DNA of 64,000 nt, taken from NCBI GenBank assembly GCA_017591395.1, contig WEDG01000895.1, positions 248,001-312,000 of the forward strand, in the 5' to 3' direction. Under the pieces are notes generated by a model. It saw only the letters and a list, made by a program, of their open reading frames with translations, did no database searches and was not told the DNA's origin. The translations under genes and the position numbers were made by a program. Each line of letters begins with the position of its first letter. Position 1 is the stretch's first letter. Positions 12,783 through 24,754 of the stretch are shown here, one piece after another. Origin of the DNA: Schistocephalus solidus. Its lineage: Eukaryota; Platyhelminthes; Cestoda; Diphyllobothriidea; Diphyllobothriidae.

Positions 12783-15700
12783 TCAACGGATGGGGACATG
12801 ATTATGTCGGCCGGCAGAGCATTCCAGGCCTTTAATCACTCTGTTGGAGAAAAAGAACCTTCTTGTGTCGAGTCTTGCACCTGTCACTCGTAGTTTAATG
12901 GGATGCCCTCGCAAAGTAGTGGTAGTGGCCAGCTCAAAGAAGTCGCCAGATGCAAGGCAACAATCCTGAAGCCGCAGCATTCGAAAGGCGTGTATTAAGT
13001 CGCCGCGTAGCTGTCTATAGTCCAGAGGAAACAGATCAAGATTAGACAATCGTGTCTCATAAGGCAGGCAGCTTTGACCTTGAACAAGCTTGGTTTGCAC
13101 GTCTTTGGACCTTCTCAAGGGTGTTGTGGTCTTTTGACAGACCACGGTCTCCAGGCTTGTATGGCGAAATTCCAATTGTGGTCGCACGAACATCCCGAAG
13201 ACCTTATTAAAGCACTCTTTGTCGAACTTTGCAAACGCTCGCTTAATTAGATACAAGCTTGACGTGGCAGATTTTTGCTACTTTTTGAGCAATGGAACGA
13301 TGGCTTCAGTGTGGGCGTGATCCATACTCCTAGATCTTTTCTGCGCCTCCTACCTCCTGGTAGCGGTGTGTCATCCAGATAATAAATTCTCTGGTGCCCT
13401 GAGCTGGTTCTGCCAAATCGCAGAATATTGCACTTGGTAGCATTGAATGGGAGGAGCCAGTTGTGCGACCATTCCTCGAGTCGATGCAAGTTCGCCTGTA
13501 GATTTTCTTCATCATCTGCGTTGTGGATGACCTTCCAAAGCTTTATATCGTCAGCAAACATGGCGGAATCACAGTCCAAGCCACTTACGCAATCATCAAT
13601 GCATATAAGGAAGAGGATAGGGCCCAGGACGGAGCCCTGAGGAACCCCACTCTCAACCGCCACCTCCGCCGATTGTTGATCGCCAAGACGGTCAACCTGA
13701 GATCGCCCAATCAAGAAGTTTTCGATCCACTTCAAAAGCTTGCCCCTTACCCCAATACGGTTGAGTTTGTATAGGAGACGTTGGTGAGGCACGCTATCAA
13801 AGGCCTTCTTGAAGTCTATGTACACTGCGTGCACTACATTTCCTTCATCGACCGCTCGGGTCCATCGTTCCAGACAGTAGAGCAAATTAGTTAAACAGGA
13901 CCTTCCTCTGCGGAATCCGTGCTGCGCTTCAGAGAGAAGATGATGCCGCTCCAGAAACTGCATCAGTTCACGTTTGATGATTCGCTCCATAATCTTGCAA
14001 CATATGGAGGTGGAGACTTACCGGCCTGTAGTTATTTGCGGAAGCACGGCTGCCACTTTGTGTATTGGGGGAAATCCACGCGGTCTTCCAATCGGGTGGC
14101 AATTTGCCCTGCAGCGAGGCTTGGAAGAGTAGACACAAGGGTTCTGCCAACTCTACGGCCAACTCCTTCAACAATTTGGCCGGTATTACATCAGGACCTG
14201 GCGATTTGGTTTCGTCCAGCTTCAGTAGTTCCTGCAGAACAATAGGTTCTGTTATGACCACTGAGTCAATTGTCGGGACCTCTTCCGCACTATAGTTATC
14301 AGCGGTTAGATTGGCTTCTCTCGTAAAAACCGACTGAAAGAACTCAGATAGATGCTCAGCCTTTTCTTCGTCCTTGCAAAGTTCGACGCCTTCATCCGTT
14401 TTTAACAAAGGGATGGGGTCTTTATTTCGAGTGCACTGCCTAATGTAGTTGTAGAAGAGCTTCGGGTTTTCTGCTGCACGGTTTATCAAGTTACTCTCAA
14501 AACTTTGGCGGGCTTTATAAACCAGGCCTTTTAACCTGTTCCTCTGCGTCTTGTACTTCGTCAGCGATACGGTGGTCTTTTCCCTGAGATAAGTTTGCCA
14601 TAGCTTTCGCTTGCGGTTATCTTCACTCTTCAGTGTGTTCGGTAGCCACTGGGGCCTGTTGGTGATCTTTTTTTTCGAATTAGGACAGTAGTTGGTGATA
14701 AGTCCTTGTAATACGGCCTTAAATTGCAACCAATCCTCGAGAATACACCCGGTGAATGTTTCATTCCAATCTAAATGGCGCACATCATTTTTCATTTGGG
14801 TAAAGTCTCCACGCCATAGGTTGCGTTTGACTGTGATGCTTCGATCGGGGACAGAGAAGAGTGAATATTCCCATTGGCAGGACTACGTGATCACTTTTTG
14901 CCCAGCGGGATAGACAGTTCACAACATCTACGCTGTCAGGCGCCTTTTGTCAATACAAGGTCCAAACAATTAGCTTGTTGCCCCTCGCGTATTCTGGTCG
15001 GAGACAGGACGTGTTGAGTTAAGAAGCGTTTATGTATAGCTTCTAGGAGGCGGCGATCGAAGTTTAATTCCGAGCCTGGTGCCGAGCTCAGATTCCAATC
15101 GATATTTGGAGCGTTAAAGTCGCCCATAATCATTACTTCGGATCGACTAGCAAACGATTCTACATCATCTATCAGTCTACTGTCTGACTGCGGATCGTTT
15201 CTTGGTGGTCGGTAGACCGTTAGGATCTCAAGTGCTTGAGACCCCGGCGTTCTGATGGTGAGCCAGATGGCTTCAGTTTCGCACGCGAGCTTTTCCTTTA
15301 TTTCTGACGCGAGCAGGCCATATCTAACATAAGTCAGCACACCCCCACCATGACGTCCTGTTCTATCCTTTCTGAATAACTGAAAACCTGGAATGGCAAC
15401 TTCACGATCGTCCACCTTCGCGGTCAGCCACGTTTCAGTTATGGAGATGATATCTGGTGAAGTTTGGCACACGTATATCTTAAGCTCGTCTAATTGAGGG
15501 AGTAGGCTTTGGGCATTGGTATATAAACATTTTAGTTTATTTGTGTGTTTTAAGCCGGCTATGTCGCTGCCTTCTTTAATTGAGGCAGCTGGATCGACAT
15601 TCGCGCAGGATGAGTCCATATTCAAGAGACTTTGCATATTTCCGCAGTAGAACTGGATTTTGTTGCACCCCTTTATGACATGGATAGTAAAAAAGACCAT
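12783..15700 (-). pseudogene. LINE endonuclease/reverse transcriptase ORF2, frameshifted
   Basis: Read on the minus strand. An endonuclease block (15700-14936) has ITETWL, MGDFN and CLDLVLT. After a shift near 14940 come SDHVVL and the linker. A second block (14795-13968) runs to NYRPVSL. A third (13990-13247) holds the RT core, with DFKKAFDSVPH, GVPQGSVLGPILF and FADD, the usual Y of YADD being F. A fourth (13256-12783) is the C-terminal part with RPQLEF and PLDYRQLRGD. At least five frameshifts, at about 14940, 14895, 14870, 14000 and 13255, make it non-functional. The coding order and motifs fit CR1-clade ORF2. I saw no ORF1. Confidence 0.9.
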
Positions 15701-15720
15701 ATCTCCATGCTAGGTGTAAA

Positions 15721-16700
15721 TTATACTTAATTGTGAAAACGTTCCCTCCTTGTTTTCAATTCATTCCGAGGCGTTAGCTACGGTTAGTCCGCGGAGTTTT
15801 GTATTTCATCTTCAATAATACGGCAAACTTGCCAGATAAATAAATGCTACTAACATGATTTAAATAGGCTAACTATAAAAGTTAAAATATTTAACGAATT
15901 GCTGTCAAAAAAGGCTCAACCAATCTGAAATTGGAGGCATCAGGAAATAAGAAGAAAACTAGGCATAACGGCAGTAGCAAAGAAAAGGTGCAATATGATA
16001 AGACTTTATATTTAAACAAAACAAAATATGAAGAATTAAGTAAGCACGTTTGCTCGTGGGCATATAAGCAATATTTTCATATTTTATCGTGTGGCGGATT
16101 TTCCTAGTGTCATAACCACATGTAATCGAAAGCAAAAAACCATTGCCTTACATTTGCATAATTATATTTGGGAAAAATTGTGCGAAACCTCACTCACCAA
16201 AGGCAATGTAACCGTTATGTATACTAACTCTATTCCGTGCTTTAAAAATGGACGTCCACAAATGGGTCCCAAAAAGACTGAAGTAAACTGTGCGTCCCCT
16301 TTACGAGAAACGTCTGACGATAAACCATGCATGTTAGAACACTTATGAACCTTTGCATTTGCTGAAAGATGATGATAACTCTGGGCCTTAACAAATGGCT
16401 CATCCTCGATGCCTGATTCTCTGTTCAGTGCTACTAGGATTCGCATGTTCGGTAGTAGGCACTCCATTGGCAACAATCAACTCTAACCTGTTGCTGGAAT
16501 TTTATACATAGATGGTTAAGCCGTTAATTTGCATCTTCATCTACAAGGGACAGTGCACAGGAAGACATGTTAATGCTTGAATTTCTTGAATACCTCCCCT
16601 CCAAAAACTTTTGACTTTTGAACTCTCTCTCTCACAAGCATTTCTGCTTTCATCTACAGTCACGTCCATACCTGATTGCGGAAGTGGAATCTTTTGGGTA
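15721..16700. other. Intergenic, nothing recognised
   Basis: AT-rich sequence between the LINE and the gene 2 promoter. Two overlapping open frames (near 16091-16476) on opposite strands have no recognisable motif. Confidence 0.5.
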
Positions 16701-16722
16701 CTTACCCTTTGACCTCGTATGC

Positions 16723-16730
16723 TATAAAAA
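16723..16730 (+). promoter_or_regulatory. TATA box of gene 2
   Basis: TATAAAAA 46 bp before the ATG pair at 16769, the same spacing as at genes 1, 3 and 4. Confidence 0.75.
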
Positions 16731-16768
16731 CTCCTCAGGAGAAACATGTTGGTGTCTGTTTTCTTCTG

Positions 16769-16829
16769 ATGATGAATATATCAGTGATTTTTGTTCTGGT
16801 CCTGTGCACCGCTTTTAATGCCGTCCAAC
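16769..16829 (+). CDS. Gene 2 exon 1: signal peptide
   Basis: ATGATG start, 20 residues beginning MMNISVIF and ending FNAVQ, with donor C|GTAAGT in phase 1. The ending NAVQ parallels NALS and NAFR in genes 3 and 5. Confidence 0.8.
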
Positions 16830-19800
16830 GTAAGTTACCAGTCAATACTTTTGCACATTTTGTACAGCAAGATTATGCACGTTTTACCCTGCGTTACGTC
16901 AATCCTAAATTTCATGCTAAAAGGAAAGAGATCGCAGGAGTCTGAGATAAGAAAAAATGCACTGAACACATGTCAGTAATCTGTACTCCAATCTATGCTG
17001 CAAATGTTGATTTCATTATTATTGGGCAGAGCAGGTCTCCCAAGGGCTTACTTATCTGTGAAAATGTGTAGGCGTAATCAGGAGAACGGGTAAGTAGTAA
17101 ATATAAAGAAAATAAAACAGGTTATGTTTTGATGTTGCTAAGTAATTACGTTTGCGCTTCGGAGCATAGGCATTTCTGCAGCTGAATGCCAAACCAGCTT
17201 TACTGATTCAATTAAATAACTTTGACTCTGGCTTTTATTGACAGAGGGACAATATAATTGATTTTAAATTCTAAATCTGTAAATGATTTATTCTCCGTCA
17301 CAAAATGCTCCACCTACTTGCCTTGCTGCATTGAAGACTTTGTTTTTAACGAAATTCTCAGAATCTTGTATGGGCCTTTATAAAATAAGCGTTTTAGTCT
17401 CAACGCCGGAGGGGCGAAGGCTCAGCTTTCTTTTCCGCCTGATGTGCTTCACTTTTGCCTTGTTACCATAGGAATTGAAAAGTGCGAAATTAAAAAGCTA
17501 AAGGTTTAATCTATTCCCTTCCCAATCCTTCAAGATCTCAATAAGTTTTGAAGTTGAATTATTCTTTGTTCTTTACTTCCTGCCTGAGGCAGGAAAGATA
17601 TCCATAGATTGATCAAGTGTGTCCTTTTACTATCAAAAAAAATCCGAGGTGCCATTTGAAGATCCCGTTTATCAGCCATTGTGCCTTGATTGACGTAATT
17701 GCATTTTTCTGTCTTAGCATTGCGAGTGGAAACGTCCGTGAGCGTTCCCTCTAAAATCGCAACTGTCGGGACAAAGAGTCCGATACTCAGTAGTTAAGGC
17801 ATTGGATTTCCAGCGAACAGGTTGCAGGTTAGAGTCTCCGGAGTTGTACTCCTTGGGTTGACTATGACTGGCTGATGATGGCTAATGAACCAGAAATAGC
17901 ATTATAGTCTCGCTTTCCTTATCGATAGTGTTCTACCGGATACATTTCTAGCCACTGTGCGGCCGCTGGCGGAGTTGGTGCTAGTCTGTCCCGTTATGTG
18001 ATTAGTGTGCTCCGCTCTACCATTAATATAAATGTGTTGCGGATGAGGTGGGTTTAAGACGGCGACGTGTGCGTCAATTAGTTTATAGCAAAGCGTAATC
18101 ATGCTACAGCTACCGCAATGTCCCCTTTCTCACCCGCCATCCTCCGTTTGCAATACAATGTTAAGACAATTGGAGGTGGCATGGGGCTCATTGGCTGACA
18201 AATTTAAGTATCCAGTCTACGCGTGCCACACACATGACACAGCCCCAAATTCACTGTACCGGATTTTCAATTGGTCGGGTAGTACCTCAAAGTTGTGAGA
18301 GTGTTAGTGAGAGCCCAGATAGAAGGAGCCATTCAGCCTAACAGCCCGTCATCCAGTCAACTACTCTATCTTCCCAGCACCGATTGCGAGGTTCAAGTTA
18401 CCATTTTGGTAGGCAACCTTCTAAGCCACGACTTTCAGTAGGACACTATATATGTTATCTCCTCAAATTTATTATAATTACAAATACGCTAATGCGCCAT
18501 CTCCTTTTCTCTGAACCCGTTAACAGCCCGAGCTTATCAACTAGCCTACGTAGCGATTAGCAAAAACTTTGACAAATATAAGCTGTCAGTCAACGTGCGC
18601 CTCCAGAAATAGACCACGATTTCATATGGGTGGACCGTATCTCACATCATTTAGACCGTGACCGGTAATTAATTGCTAGGCTAGTCTTAGATTTTCTTAC
18701 TCAGTTGCTTCAACAGTAGTATTCAAAAAATGTCATGCTAACTATCCCCTACCACGCTCGCCAGTGCTTTTATCTGGGCTTGTATCTTGGCGAGTTTTGT
18801 AGGCGGAAACCGATCAAATAGGGAAAAACTAAGAAGCAAACAGCTTTAAAACGCTTCATGTCAATGAGCAAATCATTCCTTTGTCAGTAATCGGGTATGA
18901 AAGCTGGCTTAACACATTAAAGTTTTAATGAAAATAACACATGTAGTTTTGGTTAGAAAAGCCTACGTCAGCAGGGTTGTCATAATCATTGTCCAGCAGC
19001 ACAATCCGTAGGAATTTCTAACTTGAGAAGATGCCGGCGTTGGAGTGCGTTGCTCTCTGACCCCAGTAAAATATACATTTGGAAATAAATGAGCAATCGA
19101 TCGCTAGGAATGCTTCAATTTGACATTTCGGTGACCATAAAATTCAATTGAATTTTATCGATGACTGGAAAAATACTTTTCTTTGTATTAATTCGGTTGA
19201 AGATTGCATATTCATTTAGAGTTATACTGAACGATTTGGTAGTTTCTGTATTTTTTTAAGTTTTGAAATAAGCTTGAACTCGACCTGCAATTGCACTGGA
19301 TCTTGTGGTTCTCAAACATGTTGCTATAGTATTTCTTTTTACGGAAAATAATAAATTTCTACACAATACCAAAATAAGGCATATGAGATACATACTTATT
19401 TGTACTAAATGTGGACAACATGGTATACGTGATGAGCAGCATTAATACACGGGTAGCTAAAGTGTTATACGAATGCACATTTTACCATCTAAACAATTCT
19501 CTTGATGTACGTTTTCTAGAGCTAAATATACCCGTTTTTACAGTTAAAACTAGAAAACAACATTTACTACACCAAAAAAATATTTTCTTGTTTTCTATAA
19601 AATAGTAAGAATGTGTAGGAGTGTCAAACATCAATTAGACAAATATATACTACTTACTTATTTACTGATCATAGTTTTCATAGGTCATCGTAAAGAAGTT
19701 CATCAAAAAGACTGCATTCTGGCGTGCGTAGAAATATGCTACATGAGTATCAATATAATAACCTTACTCAAGCTATATTTCCTACCCAAAAACCAGTTAA

Positions 19801-20322
19801 CCAATTACTATTTACTAGTTACCTTGAGACTGACCAGTTAATATAAGATCAAGCCATTGCATAAAGCTTGTTGTGTGTTCAAAGTCCACCCGTCAATTGA
19901 TGTCATTATCTGCTCCAAGCTTGATGTACTTAGAGCGAACTAAAATGTCTCAGTCCATATTGTAGTATATACGGTGGTATGAACCACGACCAGGTTATAA
20001 AAAGTTAAACCGAACACTATTATCATCATCACCTTACACCCTAATGCTCACAGTATTGGGACTATTTTAATCATTTCTAACACATAAAATGAATTTTCAA
20101 GGGAAAAATATCAAAGCCGAATTTTTCTGTGATTTTTCAGCGATCAATCCAATTTGTGATTTACCCCGGGAGCGCGGAAACTGTCTGGGCGCTATGTTGA
20201 GCGTCTACTTTGATTCACGCGATGGTAAATGCAAGCCGTTTGTCTACAGTGGTTGCGGTGGCAACGAAAATAGCTTTATCAGCAACGATGCCTGCATGAA
20301 GGCTTGTGGTAGTAGCCGTTAG
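16769..20322 (+). CDS. Gene 2: secreted Kunitz inhibitor, minimal form (span of predicted exons)
   Basis: Predicted exons are 16769-16829 and 20141-20322, with a possible 18-nt exon at 17072-17089. Without the small exon the product is about 80 residues: a 20-residue signal peptide joined almost directly to one Kunitz domain. This is the simplest gene of the cluster and resembles the classic single-domain secreted Kunitz inhibitors of tapeworms and flukes. The P1 residue is Leu, which would favour chymotrypsin-like targets. Leu at P1 is also known in a fluke Kunitz protein that inhibits cathepsin L, so the target class is open. TATA (16723) and AATAAA (20411) frame the gene. Confidence 0.78.
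17072..17089 (+). CDS. Gene 2 candidate 18-nt micro-exon
   Basis: Acceptor AATGTGTAG, 18 nt in phase 1, donor GTAAGT. It would insert RVIRRT between signal peptide and Kunitz domain. The pyrimidine tract is poor and no copy is known, so chance is possible. Confidence 0.35.
17770..17925 (+). mobile_element. SINE family 1 copy in gene 2 intron
   Basis: Plus-orientation copy with the core 'tgactggctgatgatggcta' preceded by a decayed tRNA-like head. Confidence 0.7.
20141..20322 (+). CDS. Gene 2 last exon: Kunitz domain, P1 Leu
   Basis: Acceptor TGATTTTTCAG, phase 1, 60 codons to TAG. Spacing is C-8-C-15-C-7-C-12-C-3-C. The reactive loop is GNC-L-G. It lacks the PRFYFD run of genes 1, 3 and 4 (here LSVYFD) and has YSGC where the others have YGGC. 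It ends GSSR. Confidence 0.9.
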
Positions 20323-20410
20323 ACCTCCTTCAGTTCTTCCTTTAAGTGCTATTTCCCCTCCTCCCGAATGCTTTCCTTATTTATCTCCGACTGTAACGGA
20401 CACAATTTTC

Positions 20411-20416
20411 AATAAA
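20411..20416 (+). terminator. Polyadenylation signal of gene 2
   Basis: AATAAA about 90 bp after the stop codon at 20322. Confidence 0.75.
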
Positions 20417-20429
20417 TATAGAAAACGTT

Positions 20430-21635
20430 TTCATAAGTGATTCACTATCATTCTTATTATTTGATTGCTTCGTGGATTCTCCTAGCCATTTTATTTAAAT
20501 ACGGAGAAAATTGGGGTAAAATTTGGTTGCCGATGTTGTTGAATTGGAAAAAATATTTCTCCTCTATCCAAAGTCTCAGGAAAGATGTAATATATAACCA
20601 TTTGGACGGGGATCATAATGGCGTAATAGGGAAATTTCAAATCAAACAGTGTCTTTCACATACTCATATTGAAATTTTAGATGGAACAAGGGATATGATC
20701 CTAAACCGAAGCAGTAGTTTAACTAAAACGTTTATATAATGGGCGGACAATTCTTCCTTGAAGGACGGATATTTCTGGCTTGAAATCACTCGGCGGACTC
20801 TGCAACCAGCAAGGGAGTGTCTGACTGCATCTTCCGCACTTTGGTGATGATTCAGGTGACGTCCGCGATGCCCGCGTTGGACACCCCCCACCCCAAGGGC
20901 GACAGTTTTTTGCTCCTAAATATCACTAGTTTTGTTTTCACTGTCTGCTCTTATAAACTATGTTTCACCCATTTGGCTCATATCAATTGGCCTCATCAAC
21001 ATCCCGAGATACTATTTTTTGATACCGTAACTCGCATGTACAAAAAGGGAATTCAAAGGTAACGCACCTATATCTCCCTCAAATATACTGATACTGATAA
21101 CATAAGACGCTTCAGAAAAAAATTAATTTGTGCTTGTTAAAGTTTCTGTCAGCGCAGCAACCCTGCATTAGATCAAGATGTGAATTTTTATTACATCAAA
21201 ATATAGAGGAATGGGCAGACGTAAAATAAGGAGACATATGGGCAGAAAGGCAGTATCGACAATGTCAAGTGTGAGTGAAATGACCATTTTTGGCTTATGA
21301 TCAGAATGAAAGGGCTCGGGATCAAGTCCAATGTAATTTAGATCTGAAGCTAGGTATCGGTGACTGACGAAGGTTTATAAACTAAGCTCCCTTATATCCT
21401 TTGGTATTTTTTCTTGCATAACAGATGGAAATTTTATGATCAGTTGAAGGTGGTGCGTGGTTCAAGTAGTCAACCTTTGGACTTAAGAACCCTCGACAAA
21501 CAAAAATCACACGTCCGAGACACATGCAAATCAAACCTGCGTTTGTGTGAGTCTGACAAACGGTGGCTGATTAGCCAGAACGGGTCATCCACGTCTCCGT
21601 TTCCTCGTTTGGTCTTCCGTTCAGCATATGCTCCA
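20430..21635. other. Intergenic, no recognisable gene
   Basis: Short unconvincing frames only. The stretch 20740-20900 is more GC-rich than its surroundings and may be repeat-derived, but I could not match it to another place in the window. Confidence 0.4.
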
Positions 21636-21840
21636 GGCTGCTATGCATTTGTCTGCGAGAGCTCTAAACTGGGGTGGTATATTCTTGTGTCAGGTGCCGC
21701 AACACCTTTGGTTGGGTTTGACTGGCTATTGATGGCTAATAAAAGAGAAATTGTCATGGTAGTTTTCCTTGTCTTTGTCAGTAGTGTCATTCTGCATATA
21801 TTTTTAAATAACCGAAGTCGTATGCATTGCAAGGTGATGA
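21636..21840 (+). mobile_element. SINE family 1 copy
   Basis: Core 'gactggctattgatggctaa' followed by the segment ending 'ttgtctttgtcag'. It lies in the plus orientation and explains the open frame here. Confidence 0.75.
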
Positions 21841-22009
21841 ATGAAACAAATAAGGCTCGTTGGAAAAATTAAGTTTTCCCGTTAATTATCAAGCAGTTTA
21901 CACCTACCCATCGTCAGACGAAATGCGAAGTTGGAATTTGGGATGATCGCCCTAGAGGATTTGGGGCACAGAGGTTACCTTGACATATTGGCGCCGGATG
22001 GACACCTCA

Positions 22010-22265
22010 GCGACCGGTTACGGGATTCTTTCGTTTTGCTCTGTCTTGGGGTCCACTCTCGAGCTCAGCCAGCAGCAACACAGCTGCTAGTAGTATGGAC
22101 AGAAGAATATTACCAACAAAGACAAGAAAGACTGGAATGGCCATTTCTGGCTTATTGGCCGTCATCAGCCAGCCATACCAAACCCCCGCTGTGCAGCTGC
22201 CGGCGGAACCGCAGAGTGAGCCACAAGGCACTGCGGGATGGGTGAGTTTCGTATCCGATCGTCAA
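22010..22265 (-). mobile_element. SINE family 1 copy
   Basis: Minus-orientation copy with core 'ggctggctgatgacggccaa' (reverse complement) and a well-preserved downstream segment (near 'gagctcgagagtgg'), shared with the copies at 24260 and 29215. Confidence 0.8.
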
Positions 22266-22269
22266 ACCC

Positions 22270-23160
22270 ACTTCAGAATAACCGATCCCTAGCTCGAATG
22301 GATTCCTTAACGCCTGATGAATAAGCAAAGCGTGCTTGAGGTTTAGGTGCGGCGATAACTGAGGTTGGGTACGGAGGGCCGGTCACCGTTTTCGCCGTCA
22401 GTAATTCTTCCTGCATGACGACGATTGAGACCTTCTAGTCCTCAGTTAAATCTATTCGCAAGTAACGGTAGCAAACTTAGCGAAACGAGGGACTTTATTA
22501 CAGGTGAATTGGTAGTATCCGGTAGGGTAGCTGGAAGGCTGGTACAGGGTTTCTATATTCTGACCGATTTTGTTTGGTAGAGAAGCGAAACCCATGGACA
22601 TTGATTTGGATCCTAAAAATAGCAAAGCACGTTTTCACTGAGTAGGATTATTGCCCACTCAAGCCTTCGTTTTCACTGACATACTTTTTTGGTGATATGA
22701 TTTCGTAGAGGAGTGAGCCTACAAATATAATCCATACTGTGATCTACAGAAAATGAGGTGCCTTCATAAACTGTCTCAGTTAGTTGTGTTCATAACCAGA
22801 AACTTGAGAAAAAATCTTTTGTGCAATTAACTGATATTTTATTTCGACTCGATGGATATCATCACCACCGGAAATAACGAGGTCATTTTCGATAGAAAAG
22901 GTTTCTTCTTATACGCAGAATATTTTACACTTTTTGACTTTATTTGTTAATTATACTCCAGATTTCTAATGGCTGATCAGCCTATCAACACCTGACCTTG
23001 AGTAAATCTTATATTGATGACGCCTCCATTACGCAAATCAAACAGTAACTAATTCATGTATAGATCTGAATGTTCACATGGCAGGTCTGCGTATAAGTTA
23101 AGAGTAAAAAGGCCGTCCGCTCACCAGAATAATGACTTTATCCATTTGAACTTACGAACT
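22270..23160. other. No recognisable gene
   Basis: Sequence between a SINE and a Penelope-like fragment with no convincing frame or repeat. Confidence 0.4.
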
Positions 23161-23164
23161 ATTA

Positions 23165-23400
23165 ATGGAATCCAACGTCAGAGATAAAAGCCGGAAATTG
23201 AGGGAAGCCTGGGCCTCCAAAGAGAACTCAGTCAATCGATTTATCGATCTGGTGCCGGTATACAGAGCCCTGCGCAGTCACCTCTGAAATGTCTAGCATC
23301 ACTGGTGTCTGATTGACCCCTGCTTTGTTTAACTGTTGCTTAATTTGTGTTGCCGCTTTAGCTCTGCCGATGGACTACAGTAAGAGTTTGAAAGCTCAGG
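23165..23400 (+). mobile_element. Penelope-like element 3' fragment
   Basis: A short plus-strand frame reads KSRKLREAWASKENSVNRF then IDLVPVYRALRS. This is the conserved C-terminal segment that follows the GIY-YIG endonuclease in Penelope-like elements. The sequence at 23365-23400 then matches 25845-25880, so both places carry the 3' end of one element family. Confidence 0.65.
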
Positions 23401-24254
23401 TGAATAAAGCCATGATTCCAGCGAGCAAACAACCAGCTTCTTTGTACATATCAACTTTGCCTCAAACAATGTATTAACGTAATCTTTCCAATTAATGTTT
23501 GGTAAAGATGGAGCAATTGGCTGGATTTCTACATCAGAGTGACCACGTTCCACATTTTCTCTTTTTACCTGTTTAAGAGGCTCGGCAATCTCATGCTCGG
23601 TGTGGAAATAAAAGAAAATGTGGGCACTGCGAGGAGATCAGAGGTAGGAGAAGACACTCTACACATTCTCAATGCAAATTAAGGACTCTATTACACAACC
23701 TACTAAGACTTTCGTAATAAACTCTTGTTCAGATTGCAGAAGTTGCAACAAGAATTTTGCTTAGGCCGGCCAAAAGCATAAAGTACTGTTTCAATGAGAG
23801 CGTTTGATTTTTTTATAGTGGATTAGGTATAATGGAGAGAGTCAGCCTGCAAATAAGTTTTAGATTCCAATCAATTTCTGATGTCGCTTTAAATAACAAC
23901 CAAAAATTGTGACATGTCAACTGTGCAAGTGTGCATGAATAGGTAAATGTTTTTTAGTAACATCAAAAAGGCCACAGATCTGACTCTGGTGTTAGTGGAT
24001 TTGCAACGGAATTCGCTTTGATGTAAAGACCGCTAAACTGCCCTAGCAATTGCGCATGCTTTATATCGAGCGAAAAGACAAAATATAATAAATCCTGACT
24101 AGTAGCAAACACGAGAGTAACCAACTCGTTTAGCCAACTTAAATTGAAGCAGTAAGTTTGTAGGCAAGATTGTTATTATATATTCATCGTTTTAAAGTAT
24201 AAGCAGAAACATTTTTCTGGTGTGGAACCGGCATTTACTGTCATTAGTCAAATA

Positions 24255-24400
24255 CACTTACTCATAGGCAGAATAACATAACCGACAAAGACAAGGGAGC
24301 CTGCCTGTATTCTTAGCCGCCCTACGGTTGCTGGCGGAGCTCGAGAGTGATCCCCAAAAGGCACAACGGGACGAGTAAGCCCTGCAACTGATCTGTGAGG
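24255..24400. mobile_element. Rearranged SINE family 1 fragment
   Basis: The block 'gacaaagacaagggag' in minus orientation is joined directly to a plus-orientation tail (near 'ggcggagctcgagagtga'), implying a small internal inversion or two joined pieces. Confidence 0.55.
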
Positions 24401-24649
24401 GCCTACTTACCACACTTACTCATTCAGACACTTGGAAATTGAACACACTTGTACCCAAAATCTTTTATTCAAGCAAAGGACTCACTCACCTGACTTCAAT
24501 ATGTGCACAGTGATGGTAGAAAGGTCTTGGTTTTGCATGAATCGGTAAACCCTTTGTGGTTGCTTCACAGGTCATTAGTTTACAGAGTCAAGCATGTTTA
24601 CGCCTGTTCTACGAGGTCAGTAGTTGCAAGCACGTTCTGTTTGTTGCAT

Positions 24650-24657
24650 TATAAAAA
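24650..24657 (+). promoter_or_regulatory. TATA box of gene 3
   Basis: TATAAAAA 47 bp before the ATG at 24697. Confidence 0.72.
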
Positions 24658-24696
24658 CCTTTCAAAAAAGGAGTTTACATTTCTTTTGGTCTCAGA

Positions 24697-24754
24697 ATGC
24701 AACTCTCGGTTTTTTTCGCGCTGGTCCTAAGCGTAACGATTAATGCTCTCAGCT
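24697..24754 (+). CDS. Gene 3 exon 1: signal peptide
   Basis: 19 residues beginning MQLSVFFALVLS and ending INALS, with donor T|GTAAGT in phase 1. Confidence 0.78.

Larger units (their letters stand above)
12475..15720 (-). mobile_element. CR1-like non-LTR retrotransposon, degenerate
   Basis: A minus-strand LINE of about 3.2 kb lies between genes 1 and 2. It encodes an apurinic-type endonuclease followed by a reverse transcriptase, broken by several frameshifts. Its 3' end carries no poly(A) but five tandem CAGTT units (12475-12499, plus strand), the kind of short 3' repeat typical of the CR1/L2 group. The left edge at this tail is clear. The right (5') edge near 15720 is approximate and the element may be 5' truncated. 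Confidence 0.88.

Noticed and set aside
13428..14295. Plus-strand open frames across the LINE
   Set aside because: They are antisense to clear reverse transcriptase and endonuclease coding sequence.
20437..20739. 100-codon frame with a DGDHNGVI stretch suggesting an EF-hand
   Set aside because: Only a partial loop-like motif, no second hand, no splice support, and it starts right after the gene 2 poly(A) signal.
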